Counted from the first letter of the stretch, positions 28,798 through 36,696 are shown. The stretch is 64,000 nt of DNA from Streptococcus suis (GCF_902702775.1 NZ_LR738724.1:1674001-1738000); one strand, 5' to 3'. Notes: generated by a model not told the origin, from the sequence alone. Made by a program: numbers and translations.

Positions 28798-28807
28798 AGA
28801 CTCTCTC

Positions 28808-29758
28808 CTATTTATGTACTTTCTTAGCTACACGCAGTTTAGCTGAATGCGCGCGATTATTTGCCTCTAATTCTTCTTGACTAGGTAAGATAGGCTTACG
28901 ATTGACCAATTCAAGTGGCGCCTTCAAATCATCTGGAATAAACGGCAAACCTTTTGGAACATCAATCGTACTTGCTTCTTTGAAGAGTTGTTTGGTCAAA
29001 CGATCTTCTAAAGAATGGAAAGTAATAACAGAAATCCGTCCCTCCAGAGCCAATAAGTCAATGGCCTGCTGGATAGATTCGTCTGCTGCTCCCAACTCAT
29101 CGTTGACCTCAATCCGAATAGCTTGGAAAATCTGCTTAGCAGGATGCCCCTTCTTCTTAAGTTCCTTGGCTGGCTTGGCAGATTTGATCAGCTCTGCCAA
29201 CTCAGTCGTTGTTTCAATCGGCTTGACCGCACGCGCCTGTTCAATCTTACGAGCAATCTGCTTGGAAAATTTGTCCTCACCGTATTTAAAGAAAATCCGT
29301 ACCAAGTCGTGATAGTCATAGTTATTGACCACATCATAGGCTGTCAACTGACCATCTCGATTCATCCGCATATCAAGCGGTGCATCTTGTTTGTAAGAAA
29401 AGCCACGCTCCCGCTCATCCAACTGCGGACTAGATACTCCTAAATCATAACAAATCCCATCAATCTCTGTTACACCTAGCTCCGCCAAGCGAGTCTTGAG
29501 ATTGCGGAAATTATCCCTGATAAAGGTCACTTGTCCCTTTTCAATGTAGGATGCCAAGCGAATATGGGCATGCTCAATAGCAGTCTGATCCTGATCAAAG
29601 GCATAAAGATGCCCCCCATCCGTCAACTGACTGAGCAGATACTCACTATGCCCTGCTCCCCCCAGCGTTGCATCTACATAAATTCCATTTGGTTTGATGT
29701 CTAACATATCGACTGTCTCATGCAAGAGAACAGTTGTGTGATTAAATTCCTTGATCAT
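28808..29758 (-). CDS. rsmH: 16S rRNA (cytosine(1402)-N(4))-methyltransferase RsmH
   Basis: SAM-dependent methyltransferase modifying C1402 in the 16S decoding centre. The 316-residue protein starts [19 protein letters not shown], has [12 protein letters not shown] (SAM loop), [18 protein letters not shown] and the [13 protein letters not shown] motif. The frame is open 81 bases further upstream to a non-family start; ATG at 29758 gives the exact family N-terminus though its ribosome site is weak (AGAAAAG). An extended -10 (TGGTACAAT) lies just upstream, and the first three dyad sites of the operator array lie beyond it. Confidence 0.95.
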   Translation of the reverse strand: MIKEFNHTTVLLHETVDMLDIKPNGIYVDATLGGAGHSEYLLSQLTDGGHLYAFDQDQTAIEHAHIRLASYIEKGQVTFIRDNFRNLKTRLAELGVTEIDGICYDLGVSSPQLDERERGFSYKQDAPLDMRMNRDGQLTAYDVVNNYDYHDLVRIFFKYGEDKFSKQIARKIEQARAVKPIETTTELAELIKSAKPAKELKKKGHPAKQIFQAIRIEVNDELGAADESIQQAIDLLALEGRISVITFHSLEDRLTKQLFKEASTIDVPKGLPFIPDDLKAPLELVNRKPILPSQEELEANNRAHSAKLRVAKKVHK

Positions 29759-29820
29759 ATCTTTTCTATTGTACCACAAATTAAAATAAAAAGTTGTTGC
29801 AAACTTTTTACAAAAAAAAC

Positions 29821-29838
29821 TGTCAAATATAGTTGACA
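29821..29838. promoter_or_regulatory. Dyad operator site 1 of array
   Basis: TGTCAAATATAGTTGACA, an 18-bp near-palindrome (consensus TGTCnnATATAnTTGACA). First of four matching sites between rsmH and the XRE regulator gene. Confidence 0.65.
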
Positions 29839-29876
29839 ACTTATATGAACAGGTATATACTAACAGTAATGAAACA

Positions 29877-29894
29877 TGTCACATATAGTTGACA
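29877..29894. promoter_or_regulatory. Dyad operator site 2 of array
   Basis: TGTCACATATAGTTGACA, 56 bases from site 1, same orientation and nearly the same sequence. Confidence 0.65.
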
Positions 29895-29931
29895 TCAACA
29901 GGGAGGTCTCCCTCATTTTTTTACAACCAAC

Positions 29932-29949
29932 TGTCGCATATAATTGACA
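29932..29949. promoter_or_regulatory. Dyad operator site 3 of array
   Basis: TGTCGCATATAATTGACA, 55 bases from site 2. The hairpin-rich repeat begins about a dozen bases after it. Confidence 0.65.
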
Positions 29950-29960
29950 TCGTGCCTAGA

Positions 29961-30292
29961 GGCTGGGTAAAAAGCCCAGCACCGCTTCTCAAAGTTAGTG
30001 TCAACATCTCAGCGCAGTGGTTGATTGGGTTTAACAGTCCAGTGGACTGTTAAAGGTTGGAGATAAGATTTGCGAAGCAAATCTCAGCAATTCGTGTTTT
30101 ACACTCCAAATCTAACCTCTACGACTGATGCGAACTTTGTTCGCTCTATCTCCAACCTCCAAAGGTTCCTCGAACCTTTGGAGCTGTGCGGAGGTGGGAG
30201 TAAAATAGTCCAGTGGACTATTTTAGCCCGAACCTAAATGTTTGGAAGTGAGGGGAACTCTTCTATGAATGGTTGAGTTCTTCCCCACTCCT
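29961..30292 (+). repeat. Hairpin-rich intergenic repeat, copy B (long form)
   Basis: About 332 bp with no gene. Starts with a stem GCTGGG/CCCAGC, shares with copy C the block GTGTCAACATCTCAGCGCAG plus TGGTTGATTGG, and ends with the family's conserved GAACTCTTCTATGAATGG ... CCACTCC. Compared with C it holds extra, nearly perfect small hairpins: 30030-30052 (around AACAGTCCAGTGGACTGTT), 30067-30085 (AGATTTGCGAAGCAAATCT), around 30130 (GCGAACTTTGTTCGC), 30160-30182 (CCAAAGGTTC / GAACCTTTGG), and 30206-30228 (around AATAGTCCAGTGGACTATT). The arms AGGTTGGAGATA and TATCTCCAACCT enclose the middle ones. As RNA it would fold as a branched structure. Confidence 0.65.
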
Positions 30293-30309
30293 CTCTCTTT
30301 ACAATAGAA

Positions 30310-30327
30310 TGTCGTATATATTTTACA
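30310..30327. promoter_or_regulatory. Dyad operator site 4, at the XRE gene
   Basis: TGTCGTATATATTTTACA, matching sites 1-3 in 15 of 18 positions with site 3, ends two bases before the AAAGGAG of the XRE gene. Without the repeat it would be about 50 bases from site 3, in step with the other spacings. Confidence 0.6.
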
Positions 30328-30341
30328 TGAAAGGAGAACCC

Positions 30342-30530
30342 ATGAACCGTGTCAAAGATTATCGCCTACTGCTAGGGATTTCCCAGCTGGATCTTGCCAA
30401 AGCCATCGGCGTATCCAGGCAAACCATCAACATGATTGAAAACAACAAGTACAACCCCTCGCTAGACCTTTGTATCAACCTAGCCAAAGCTTTACAGACT
30501 GACCTCAATAGTCTCTTTTGGAATGAATAG
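30342..30530 (+). CDS. Small XRE-family (Cro/CI) regulator
   Basis: A 62-residue DNA-binding protein consisting of one helix-turn-helix domain: RVKDYRLLLGISQLDLAKAIGVSRQTINMIENNKYNPSLDLCINLAKAL, with the recognition helix around GVSRQTINMIE. No sensor domain. The ATG at 30342 has AAAGGAG at 30330-30336; the frame is open upstream but that part is repeat and operator. It heads a same-strand run with small membrane proteins, an arrangement in which the regulator usually controls its own operon. The four dyad sites upstream are the likely targets. Confidence 0.9.
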   Translation: MNRVKDYRLLLGISQLDLAKAIGVSRQTINMIENNKYNPSLDLCINLAKALQTDLNSLFWNE

Positions 30531-30543
30531 AAAGGAAAATATC

Positions 30544-30744
30544 ATGAAAAAGAATATACGTCAAGCTCTTATCTCTACCCTTATTTTTATCCCGCTCTTT
30601 GTCCTCTTTCAGCTTTGGGGCAATAGCGGAGCAGAAATCTTGCACACCATCAGCCAAGCAAAATTTTGGCTACAATTGCTGATTGCTGGGACCATCTACT
30701 TCTTAGGCTTTGTTTACATCTTACCATTGTTCGATCAAAAATAA
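30544..30744 (+). CDS. Small two-helix membrane protein
   Basis: A 66-residue protein with a basic N-terminus (MKKNIRQ) and two hydrophobic stretches (about 9-24 and 42-62). Starts 13 bases after the XRE gene with AAAGGA; no family recognised with confidence. Members of XRE-linked operons of this kind (YozG-type regulator plus small membrane proteins) are common in Firmicutes and are poorly characterised. Confidence 0.7.
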   Translation: MKKNIRQALISTLIFIPLFVLFQLWGNSGAEILHTISQAKFWLQLLIAGTIYFLGFVYILPLFDQK

Positions 30745-30754
30745 GGAGCTGCTT

Positions 30755-31837
30755 ATGAAAAAAGAAACCTTTCAAGATAAATTAATCAAACGATTTTACG
30801 GTATCGCAGGGCCCTTGGATGAATTTCGCCAAAAAGAAGCCTTCCGACTAGGCAATACCTGCTTTATCCTGCTCTTTTGGGGCACCATGGCTCTTACCCT
30901 ACTGGCACTCGCTCTATCCAAACGCTACCCAGAAGTCGTTGCCTATGGCTACCCCGTTACTCTGCTCCTAGCCTACCTATCTGCTAGTACCTACATCATG
31001 TTTAAACTCCGGCACAGTCAACTGGACAGTTTAGATGTAGAAGAACTGACTACCAAGGAACAAAAGAAATTCAAGGGAGCAAGTATCAAATTCGCCCTCT
31101 ATTTCACCTGTGGTATGTATATCTGGAACACGGGATTTGATGCCTGGATGGAAGGACTCAATCCACTAGACCATTTATTTGACCTCCGAAAATTCCTTGC
31201 AGCCTGTCTAGTCGGTGTTTTCATGGGAATTTATATCGAAATCACTCTTCGTAAACGCATGAAAAAGGCAGAAAAACTAACTGTCAGCTCTGCTATTGCC
31301 AAAGAAGAACCCAAGTGGATCAAAAATATGATTAAACGTTTTTATGGTATCCGCGGTCCTTTAGACGAATACCGACGGGCCGAGGCTGATGCTATCGGCG
31401 GACAAGCCTTTATCTACTACTTCTACTTCCTAGCTCTTGGAAATGCCATCGCCTACTTCCTAGCCTACCGCTACCCTCTGGAGGTGGCTGCCTACTATCC
31501 AATGATCATTGCCTTCTTCAGTATTATCCTAATTGGTATCGTTAATATGCGTACTCTCCATGCTGACCTGCCTCAATATGACGTGGACGAACTGAGCCCT
31601 GAGGAAAGACAAGCCCGGCCCCTTAACCCACTTCTCTGGGGACTGGGAGTTGCCCTGCTATCTAGCCTCTTTGCTGGGCTGGCAGACCTCTTTAGCCTCC
31701 AGCTTCCCCTACTGGATTCCATCTTCCACGTAAAATCCCTCTTCTTCGGTGGCATGATGGGCCTCTTTGCCAGTCTAGCCCTGTCTGCCATTGCCTATCT
31801 GCAAAAACTGGAAGCAGATACTGCTAAGAAAAAATAA
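30755..31837 (+). CDS. DUF3278 family membrane protein, internally duplicated
   Basis: A 360-residue membrane protein made of two DUF3278-like halves. Each begins with the same signature: LIKRFYGIAGPLDEFRQKEA near residue 9 and MIKRFYGIRGPLDEYRRAEA near 193. Each half then has two membrane segments, a soluble stretch with an acidic motif (DSLDVEELTTKEQKK; QYDVDELSPEERQ), and two more segments; eight in all. Start ATG at 30755 has AAGGAG; an upstream in-frame extension overlaps the previous gene and is rejected. Function unknown; family members are found next to XRE regulators. GC content looks higher than in the neighbours. Confidence 0.82.
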   Translation: MKKETFQDKLIKRFYGIAGPLDEFRQKEAFRLGNTCFILLFWGTMALTLLALALSKRYPEVVAYGYPVTLLLAYLSASTYIMFKLRHSQLDSLDVEELTTKEQKKFKGASIKFALYFTCGMYIWNTGFDAWMEGLNPLDHLFDLRKFLAACLVGVFMGIYIEITLRKRMKKAEKLTVSSAIAKEEPKWIKNMIKRFYGIRGPLDEYRRAEADAIGGQAFIYYFYFLALGNAIAYFLAYRYPLEVAAYYPMIIAFFSIILIGIVNMRTLHADLPQYDVDELSPEERQARPLNPLLWGLGVALLSSLFAGLADLFSLQLPLLDSIFHVKSLFFGGMMGLFASLALSAIAYLQKLEADTAKKK

Positions 31838-31849
31838 GGAGCTAACACC

Positions 31850-32197
31850 ATGAATAAACCTTTTACACCTAAACAAACCTGTCACATTTTTGTCTTGTTT
31901 TATGGCCTCTTTTCTGCCTTCTTCATCTACTCTTATATGGTCAATGAGCCAATTAGCAGCGATTCGTTCTTGATTACGCTACCGACCATTCAGATCTTTA
32001 GATCCTATAAAACAACAGAGGAAAAACGCTACTTTCTCATTCAATCTGTCTTTGCACTGTTTGCCATGACCTTGACTTATTCTGTAGGCATTTGGCTAGG
32101 GCATGTCAAACCACTTGCCCTCATCCTTCCTGCTGGATTTGCTCTGGCTATTCTTTATCGGATTTATCTTAAAAAGGAGAAACCAGATAGACGTTGA
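31850..32197 (+). CDS. Membrane protein of unknown function
   Basis: A 115-residue protein with three or four hydrophobic segments (about 12-30, 40-48, 62-78, 85-105) and a basic C-terminus (LKKEKPDRR). Starts 12 bases after the DUF3278 gene with AAGGAG, so it belongs to the same operon. The second half resembles the next, shorter reading frame. No named family recognised. Confidence 0.7.
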   Translation: MNKPFTPKQTCHIFVLFYGLFSAFFIYSYMVNEPISSDSFLITLPTIQIFRSYKTTEEKRYFLIQSVFALFAMTLTYSVGIWLGHVKPLALILPAGFALAILYRIYLKKEKPDRR

Positions 32198-32223
32198 CAA
32201 ACCGAAATTCATTTTCACTTTGA

Positions 32224-32520
32224 TTGTTCTCTCCTATACAGCAATTTGTAGCATATATACATAGCTACCTGACAGGGGACAATCCATCAATCCTTTTCTT
32301 ACTATTCACTATACTTCCAATTTTAAATAGTGACTGGCAAACTACCCGTCCAGAATCAAATGTTGTCCAAAAAGCTATCTATCTTTATCATAAACCGCTG
32401 CTCTGGTTTCTCTTTGCAGGTTTTGCCCTAACTTTCTCCATTGGATTTTTCGCTGGGAAAATACAACCACTTCATGCTAGATTTTGGGGAATGTTAGCCA
32501 TCCTACTCTTCTCTAGATAA
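32224..32520 (+). pseudogene. Probable degenerate paralogue of the preceding membrane protein
   Basis: A 98-residue frame starting at TTG without a ribosome site. Its part from ILFLLFTILPILNS to FWGMLAILLF follows the layout of the preceding protein (FLITLPTIQIFRS ... AGFALAILYR), sharing TLP/ILP, the charged loop after it, F-x-L-T-x-S-x-G-x-x-x-G and K-P/Q-L. The N-terminal membrane segment present in the neighbour is missing, so this is probably a tandem copy with a lost 5' end. It may still be expressed by read-through. Confidence 0.4.
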
Positions 32521-32546
32521 TTGAAAAAGTAATCTGTATCCAACAT

Positions 32547-32575
32547 TTTACAAAGTAGGATTTTTTCTATAAAAT
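32547..32575 (+). promoter_or_regulatory. Promoter for eetA, giving a near-leaderless transcript
   Basis: TTTACA at 32547-32552 and TAAAAT at 32570-32575, spacer 17. The start ATG (32585) is only nine bases after the -10, so transcription would begin at or within two or three bases of it; no ribosome site is visible. Confidence 0.5.
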
Positions 32576-32584
32576 AGATTGTAT

Positions 32585-33013
32585 ATGACATTCAAATCCA
32601 TTCTCAAACAACTCAAACTATTTGATTATATCTTAATCGGATTCACCCTAGTTTTATCCTTTCTTCCGGCAATTTTTACCTATACACATCTGACAACAGA
32701 TACAAATGAGGCAAAAACAATTGCCTATGTCCGCATCAATGGTGAGGTGGTCGACCAATTTGAATTATCAAAGGACACACCCCATCAAGAAAAGACCTAC
32801 TATCCCAATGAAGGGCAATACAATATCATTGAAGTTGATGGCGAACGCATTCGTGTCAAGGAAGACAATAGCCCAGACCAAATTGCCGTTATGACCAGCT
32901 GGATTAGTCAGCCGGGCGAATTATCCGTCTGCCTGCCACATAACCTGTTGATTGAAATCAAATCCGTTGGCGGGGAAAGCACTGACGAAGAAGAACTCAT
33001 TTTACCACTATAA
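32585..33013 (+). CDS. eetA: NusG domain II-containing protein, EetA-like
   Basis: A 142-residue membrane-anchored protein: short basic N-terminus, one transmembrane helix (about 13-32) and an extracellular beta-rich NusG_II domain (YVRINGEVVDQFELSKDTPH ... GQYNIIEVDGERIRVKEDNSPDQI). In Listeria the same domain type is EetA, a membrane part of the extracellular electron transfer chain. Context supports this: the other components lie immediately downstream on both strands. It is convergent with dmkA and separated from eetB, unlike in Listeria where eetA-eetB are adjacent. Annotation by domain and neighbourhood; function here is inferred. Confidence 0.78.
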   Translation: MTFKSILKQLKLFDYILIGFTLVLSFLPAIFTYTHLTTDTNEAKTIAYVRINGEVVDQFELSKDTPHQEKTYYPNEGQYNIIEVDGERIRVKEDNSPDQIAVMTSWISQPGELSVCLPHNLLIEIKSVGGESTDEEELILPL

Positions 33014-33018
33014 CAAAG

Positions 33019-33053
33019 AAGACACAGCCTGATGAACGACTGTGTCTTTCCTT
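33019..33053. terminator. Bidirectional terminator between eetA and dmkA
   Basis: AAGACACAG (33019-33027) and CTGTGTCTT (33040-33048), followed on the plus strand by TCCTTTTT. Same stem sequence as the terminator at 35080-35114. Confidence 0.75.
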
Positions 33054-33054
33054 T

Positions 33055-34011
33055 TTAGAAAATAAGGGCTAAAGCAAGTATCACCACATATAGCAGCGCA
33101 AAGAGTACAAAACTCTTTACTGCCTCGATAAAGGTTTCCCGTTTGACTTGCTTTTTCAAAAATGTTTCTAGACTCTTATAAGCAGGCCAAACACCGATTA
33201 AACCGATCAGTGCCCAGATTGGTAAGAATCCAGTCAGACAGTAGATTATCCACAGCAACCATGGTAAACTTGCCAAGACAAAATACAATTTAAGAGCATT
33301 TTTCTTGCCAATATAGTAAACCAGAGTATAACGATGGTTGCGAATATCTTCTTCTAAATCACAGGTATTGTTGGCCAACATGATATTGGCAATCAAGGTT
33401 ACCAAAGGAAGGGACATAACAATAATGTCTATTATTTTTGTCCAAGAGAATTGCAAGGTCATCCACTGGCCACTCACTTGGCTGGTCAATAGCCCAGCTG
33501 GGTCTTGGATAAAGACTGCTAAGAAGAAAATCCCAAATCCCATGGTTACTCCAGAGAAAACCTCACCCAGTGGCATTCTCGAAAGCGGAATAGGTCCAAA
33601 GGTATAAAAGATACCAATGAGGAAACAGAGAGCTCCCATCGGTAGTAGGAGCCAACTGGTCCGCCATACAAGGAGCAATGAAACCAGTAGAGAAAAAATA
33701 AGCAGGGCAAGGACGATTCCAATCATCTGACGGAAATCTAGAGAGAATTTTCCAATCACATTGCTTTCCTGACGATAGGTTTCATCCTTGGCCTTGTGGT
33801 AGTCCATGCTATTGTTGATGGCAGTTGTACACATGTCAAAGCTAAGAACGGCAATAATGAACAAAAGTGTGTTGAGCCAGTTAAAGGTTTGATAGCGATA
33901 GATAGCCCAGAGGATTCCCAAGGTCATCGGAAAAACACTAGCTACCTTGGTCTTCATTTCAACAAATTCTAGAAATGCAGGCAAACTGAGCCCTTTAGTT
34001 GATTTATTCAT
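33055..34011 (-). CDS. dmkA: UbiA/MenA-family prenyltransferase, DmkA-like
   Basis: Membrane prenyltransferase (318 residues, eight to nine helices) that attaches a polyprenyl chain to an aromatic acid; in the electron-transfer locus, DmkA makes demethylmenaquinone from 1,4-dihydroxy-2-naphthoate. The two Asp-rich motifs of the family are visible: NNSMDYHKAKDETYRQ near residue 60 and NTCDLEEDIRNHRYT near 200. Start at 34011 (MNKSTKGLS) overlaps the fmnB stop by eight bases, with GAGGAG 13 bases upstream; an ATG at 34032 is an alternative. No gene for naphthoate synthesis is in the window, so the precursor would come from elsewhere. Confidence 0.85.
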   Translation of the reverse strand: MNKSTKGLSLPAFLEFVEMKTKVASVFPMTLGILWAIYRYQTFNWLNTLLFIIAVLSFDMCTTAINNSMDYHKAKDETYRQESNVIGKFSLDFRQMIGIVLALLIFSLLVSLLLVWRTSWLLLPMGALCFLIGIFYTFGPIPLSRMPLGEVFSGVTMGFGIFFLAVFIQDPAGLLTSQVSGQWMTLQFSWTKIIDIIVMSLPLVTLIANIMLANNTCDLEEDIRNHRYTLVYYIGKKNALKLYFVLASLPWLLWIIYCLTGFLPIWALIGLIGVWPAYKSLETFLKKQVKRETFIEAVKSFVLFALLYVVILALALIF

Positions 34012-35053
34012 TGACAAGATGATACTCCTCATTCGTTAATTCAAAGCTTTCTTTCAAGCCATCACTCAGATGAACGCCCTGCTCCTTATCGATGAAAACA
34101 GCTTCTACGCCGTCAATCTGATTGATAAAGTCAAGACCTTTTTCCACACCTAGTAAGAAGAGAGTTGTGGATAAGGCATCCCCTTGGATAGATGTTTTGG
34201 AAAAGACTGTCACACCTGAAATATCGTTTTCCACAGGATAGCCAGTTTTTGGATCCAGAATATGGTGATACTTGACACCGTCCACCTCTAAGTAGCGCTC
34301 GTAAATACCTGAGGTAACAACCGAGTCATGTGTCCCTGGCACAGAACCGACCGTTGATCCACGCACTTGGTCTGGGTCTTGAACTCCAACATTCCAACCA
34401 TTTTGTGTAGTTGGCGAATCCCCCATAACCACCACATTCCCGCCTAGATTGATGATAGCTGTCGTAATCCCTTTGCTGGCAAACAATTCTCTAACCTTAT
34501 CTGCAATGTAACCTTTGGAAATAGCTCCTAATTCTAGCGTCATTCCTTCTTTGATAAAGACGGTCTTCTTCTCCTTATCTAAAGTAATGTCTTTATAATT
34601 GATAAATGGCAGAGCAGCCTTGATTTCTTCATCACTGGGCTTACGAGCATCCTCATCTCCAATTTTCCACAGATTGCTCACAGCTCCAATGGAAATGTCA
34701 AATAGGCCCTGACTTTCATTACTCATGTCAATAGCTGTTTCAATTACTTCAAAGGTACGTTCATCCACCTTGACTGCTTCTTTTCCTGCTGCCTGATTGA
34801 TACGGTAGACATCTGCCCCTTCCAAGTTTGTGGACAACAGACTTTCCATCTCCTTGATATAGGAGACAGCTTCATCCATCGCTTCTTCCTGATTTTCATG
34901 ATAAATGCTCAACTGCACTACTGTGTGAAGTAAGCTTTCACTACGAGTCAACGGAGTTTTCATAACAGATAAACCTTCGTTTTGTTTACCACCACAGGCA
35001 ACAAGCAAAACCATCAGTAGGCCCACGAACAATAGACTTGCAATTTTTTTCAC
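34004..35053 (-). CDS. fmnB: FAD:protein FMN transferase (ApbE family lipoprotein), FmnB-like
   Basis: Extracytoplasmic enzyme that moves FMN from FAD to a Thr of target proteins. The 349-residue protein starts at GTG (35053, GGGGAAGG upstream) and has a lipoprotein signal with LLVAC. ApbE motifs: LGAISKGYIADKVREL, INLGGNVVVMG, VVTSGIYERYLEVDGVKYHHILDPKTGYP and the metal-binding DALSTTLFLLG. A longer frame from TTG at 35095 begins inside a terminator and is rejected. The obvious substrate is the FMN-binding lipoprotein encoded just upstream. Confidence 0.93.
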   Translation of the reverse strand: MKKIASLLFVGLLMVLLVACGGKQNEGLSVMKTPLTRSESLLHTVVQLSIYHENQEEAMDEAVSYIKEMESLLSTNLEGADVYRINQAAGKEAVKVDERTFEVIETAIDMSNESQGLFDISIGAVSNLWKIGDEDARKPSDEEIKAALPFINYKDITLDKEKKTVFIKEGMTLELGAISKGYIADKVRELFASKGITTAIINLGGNVVVMGDSPTTQNGWNVGVQDPDQVRGSTVGSVPGTHDSVVTSGIYERYLEVDGVKYHHILDPKTGYPVENDISGVTVFSKTSIQGDALSTTLFLLGVEKGLDFINQIDGVEAVFIDKEQGVHLSDGLKESFELTNEEYHLVNE

Positions 35054-35070
35054 TGATTTTACCTTCCCCA

Positions 35071-35114
35071 AAAAATAAGAAGACACAGTAGCCAAACAAG
35101 TGCGACTGTGTCTT
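35071..35114 (-). terminator. Terminator between the PplA-like gene and fmnB
   Basis: Stem AAGACACAGT (35080-35089) / ACTGTGTCTT (35105-35114), 15-base loop, T-rich run on the minus strand. It lies 16 bases past the lipoprotein stop and should partly separate its expression from fmnB-dmkA. Confidence 0.75.
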
Positions 35115-35130
35115 TTCTGTATAGACTTAA

Positions 35131-35610
35131 TTAGTCAAGTTTTACAGTTTCTGTTTTTCCTTCAGCAGCTGCTGCAAGAAGGGCTTCTGTACTCTTCTTG
35201 AAGTCTTCAGAAGTATGAGTTGCACCTGATACAACTTCAACAGCTGAGAGGTCTTGTTTCTCAACCAAAGCTGCATTGAGTTGTTCGATTGCTTCACCAG
35301 CAGAAACTCCAGCTTTATCTTTCATGTTTTTGTTGTACTCTTCATTTGCTGATTTAAGGCTTCCATCTTCAGCTTCATAGTCAAATTTTGACTCACTGAT
35401 TTTTCCATCTTTAACAGTCAATGTGTGAACAATTTTGTAGCCATAATCGTCTTTGCCTGACTCAGCTTTATAAGTACCATCTTTCAATACTACTGTTTCG
35501 GTAGTTGAAGATGAAGTTGAAGTAGATTCTTGTTTAGAACCGCAAGCAGCAAGTGCAAATACAGCACCAAGAACTACCAAACTTTTCAACACAACTTTAG
35601 TTGTTTTCAT
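35131..35610 (-). CDS. FMN-binding-domain lipoprotein, PplA-like
   Basis: A 159-residue surface lipoprotein: signal peptide with lipobox AAC (Cys23), a Ser/Thr-rich linker (24-40), and one FMN_bind domain (41-150). The flavinylation signature SGATHTS is present at 128-134, the Thr131 being the expected attachment site for FMN by the ApbE-type enzyme encoded next to it. Listeria PplA has two such domains; this one has one. Strong ribosome site and own downstream terminator suggest it is made in excess over the enzymes, as fits a terminal electron carrier. Confidence 0.88.
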   Translation of the reverse strand: MKTTKVVLKSLVVLGAVFALAACGSKQESTSTSSSTTETVVLKDGTYKAESGKDDYGYKIVHTLTVKDGKISESKFDYEAEDGSLKSANEEYNKNMKDKAGVSAGEAIEQLNAALVEKQDLSAVEVVSGATHTSEDFKKSTEALLAAAAEGKTETVKLD

Positions 35611-35688
35611 AACAATACTCCTTTTGTTAAGTAAATAGTTTTATACTTATAATGATATACCTAATTAGAGAAAATGTCTAGTTATTTT

Positions 35689-36678
35689 TTAAAAATAATG
35701 ACTAAAAACTATTGCCACCAAATTTTGCATAGACGCAGTCGATAACTGTGGTATTCTATCTACAAAATTCATCATTTTTTCCAAATAGCTAACAATCAGT
35801 TTCTCTGTTTTGGCAATAGCATGCGTTGCAAAAATCCTATCTGTAAGGATTTCCAACCCTTCTGCCGTAGGGGATTGAATATAGGCCCGCAATTGCTGCT
35901 GGATAGACTTGTCTTCTCGCATGGCAAAAAGTAGCGGTGCAGTATAGATACCGTTTTGAATATCTTGCAATCTAGGTTTTCCTGATTCTGCCACATCCAG
36001 CTGGTAGTCAATTAAGTCATCTCGTAGCTGAAAGGCCATGCCAAGTGCTTGCCCAGACCGAAAAGCCATGCTACTGTCTTTCCTAGATTGGCCTGGTACA
36101 AAGCTCCCCAACTGACAGGCAAGTCCAAATAGAAAAGCTGTTTTCCCTTGAATTTGCTTGAGATAGGCTTTCATAGTCATATTGGCATCAAATTGATTGA
36201 GTAGCTGAGATAATTCCCCTCGAAGAATTGTTTCCATCAGCTTATCATTGCCCAAATCCAAATCATCACGTGATACTTCTAGCAAACGAAGCCCTTTTCC
36301 AAATAGTCGACTTGAATAGGCAAGAAGATAATCACCCGTGTAGATAGCGATTCGATTAGAAAATTGTTGATGAGCCGCCGTGACTCCCCGCCGTTTATCC
36401 GCGCCATCAATCACATCGTCATGAATCAGAGTCGCCAGATGCAGGACTTCTAAATGGGCAGCAAAATATAGCTTTGAACGGCTAATCTTTCCTTCCGTCA
36501 TTTGTGCAAAGAGCAGACAGAGGCCGGCACGCAGGTATTTCCCTGGCGCCTCTACATATTCAACAATCTTCGCTGTAACTGCTGGATGCAGGACCATCAT
36601 CTCAGATAAGATGATGGATTTTACCTCTTCAAGTCCCCTCTCAATCTCAGGATAGGTATTCCAAATTTGATGTACCAC
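35689..36678 (-). CDS. dmkB: Polyprenyl diphosphate synthase, DmkB-like
   Basis: Trans-isoprenyl diphosphate synthase (329 residues) that builds the quinone side chain from isopentenyl and allylic diphosphates. First Asp-rich motif LIHDDVIDGADKRRG (about 87-101) and second FQLRDDLIDYQLD (about 216-228) are intact. Start is GTG at 36678. Within the electron-transfer locus this is the DmkB role, supplying the prenyl donor for DmkA. It lies between ndh2 (18-base gap) and the PplA-like gene. Confidence 0.88.
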   Translation of the reverse strand: MVHQIWNTYPEIERGLEEVKSIILSEMMVLHPAVTAKIVEYVEAPGKYLRAGLCLLFAQMTEGKISRSKLYFAAHLEVLHLATLIHDDVIDGADKRRGVTAAHQQFSNRIAIYTGDYLLAYSSRLFGKGLRLLEVSRDDLDLGNDKLMETILRGELSQLLNQFDANMTMKAYLKQIQGKTAFLFGLACQLGSFVPGQSRKDSSMAFRSGQALGMAFQLRDDLIDYQLDVAESGKPRLQDIQNGIYTAPLLFAMREDKSIQQQLRAYIQSPTAEGLEILTDRIFATHAIAKTEKLIVSYLEKMMNFVDRIPQLSTASMQNLVAIVFSHYF

Positions 36679-36696
36679 TAACTTTCTATATTTCCT

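Noticed and set aside
30060..30240. CRISPR-like or phage-type repeat array
   Set aside because: The hairpins are unequal in sequence and spacing, with no spacers and no cas genes nearby.
32224..32520. Independent intact membrane protein gene
   Set aside because: TTG start without ribosome site and missing N-terminal helix; kept only as probable degenerate paralogue.
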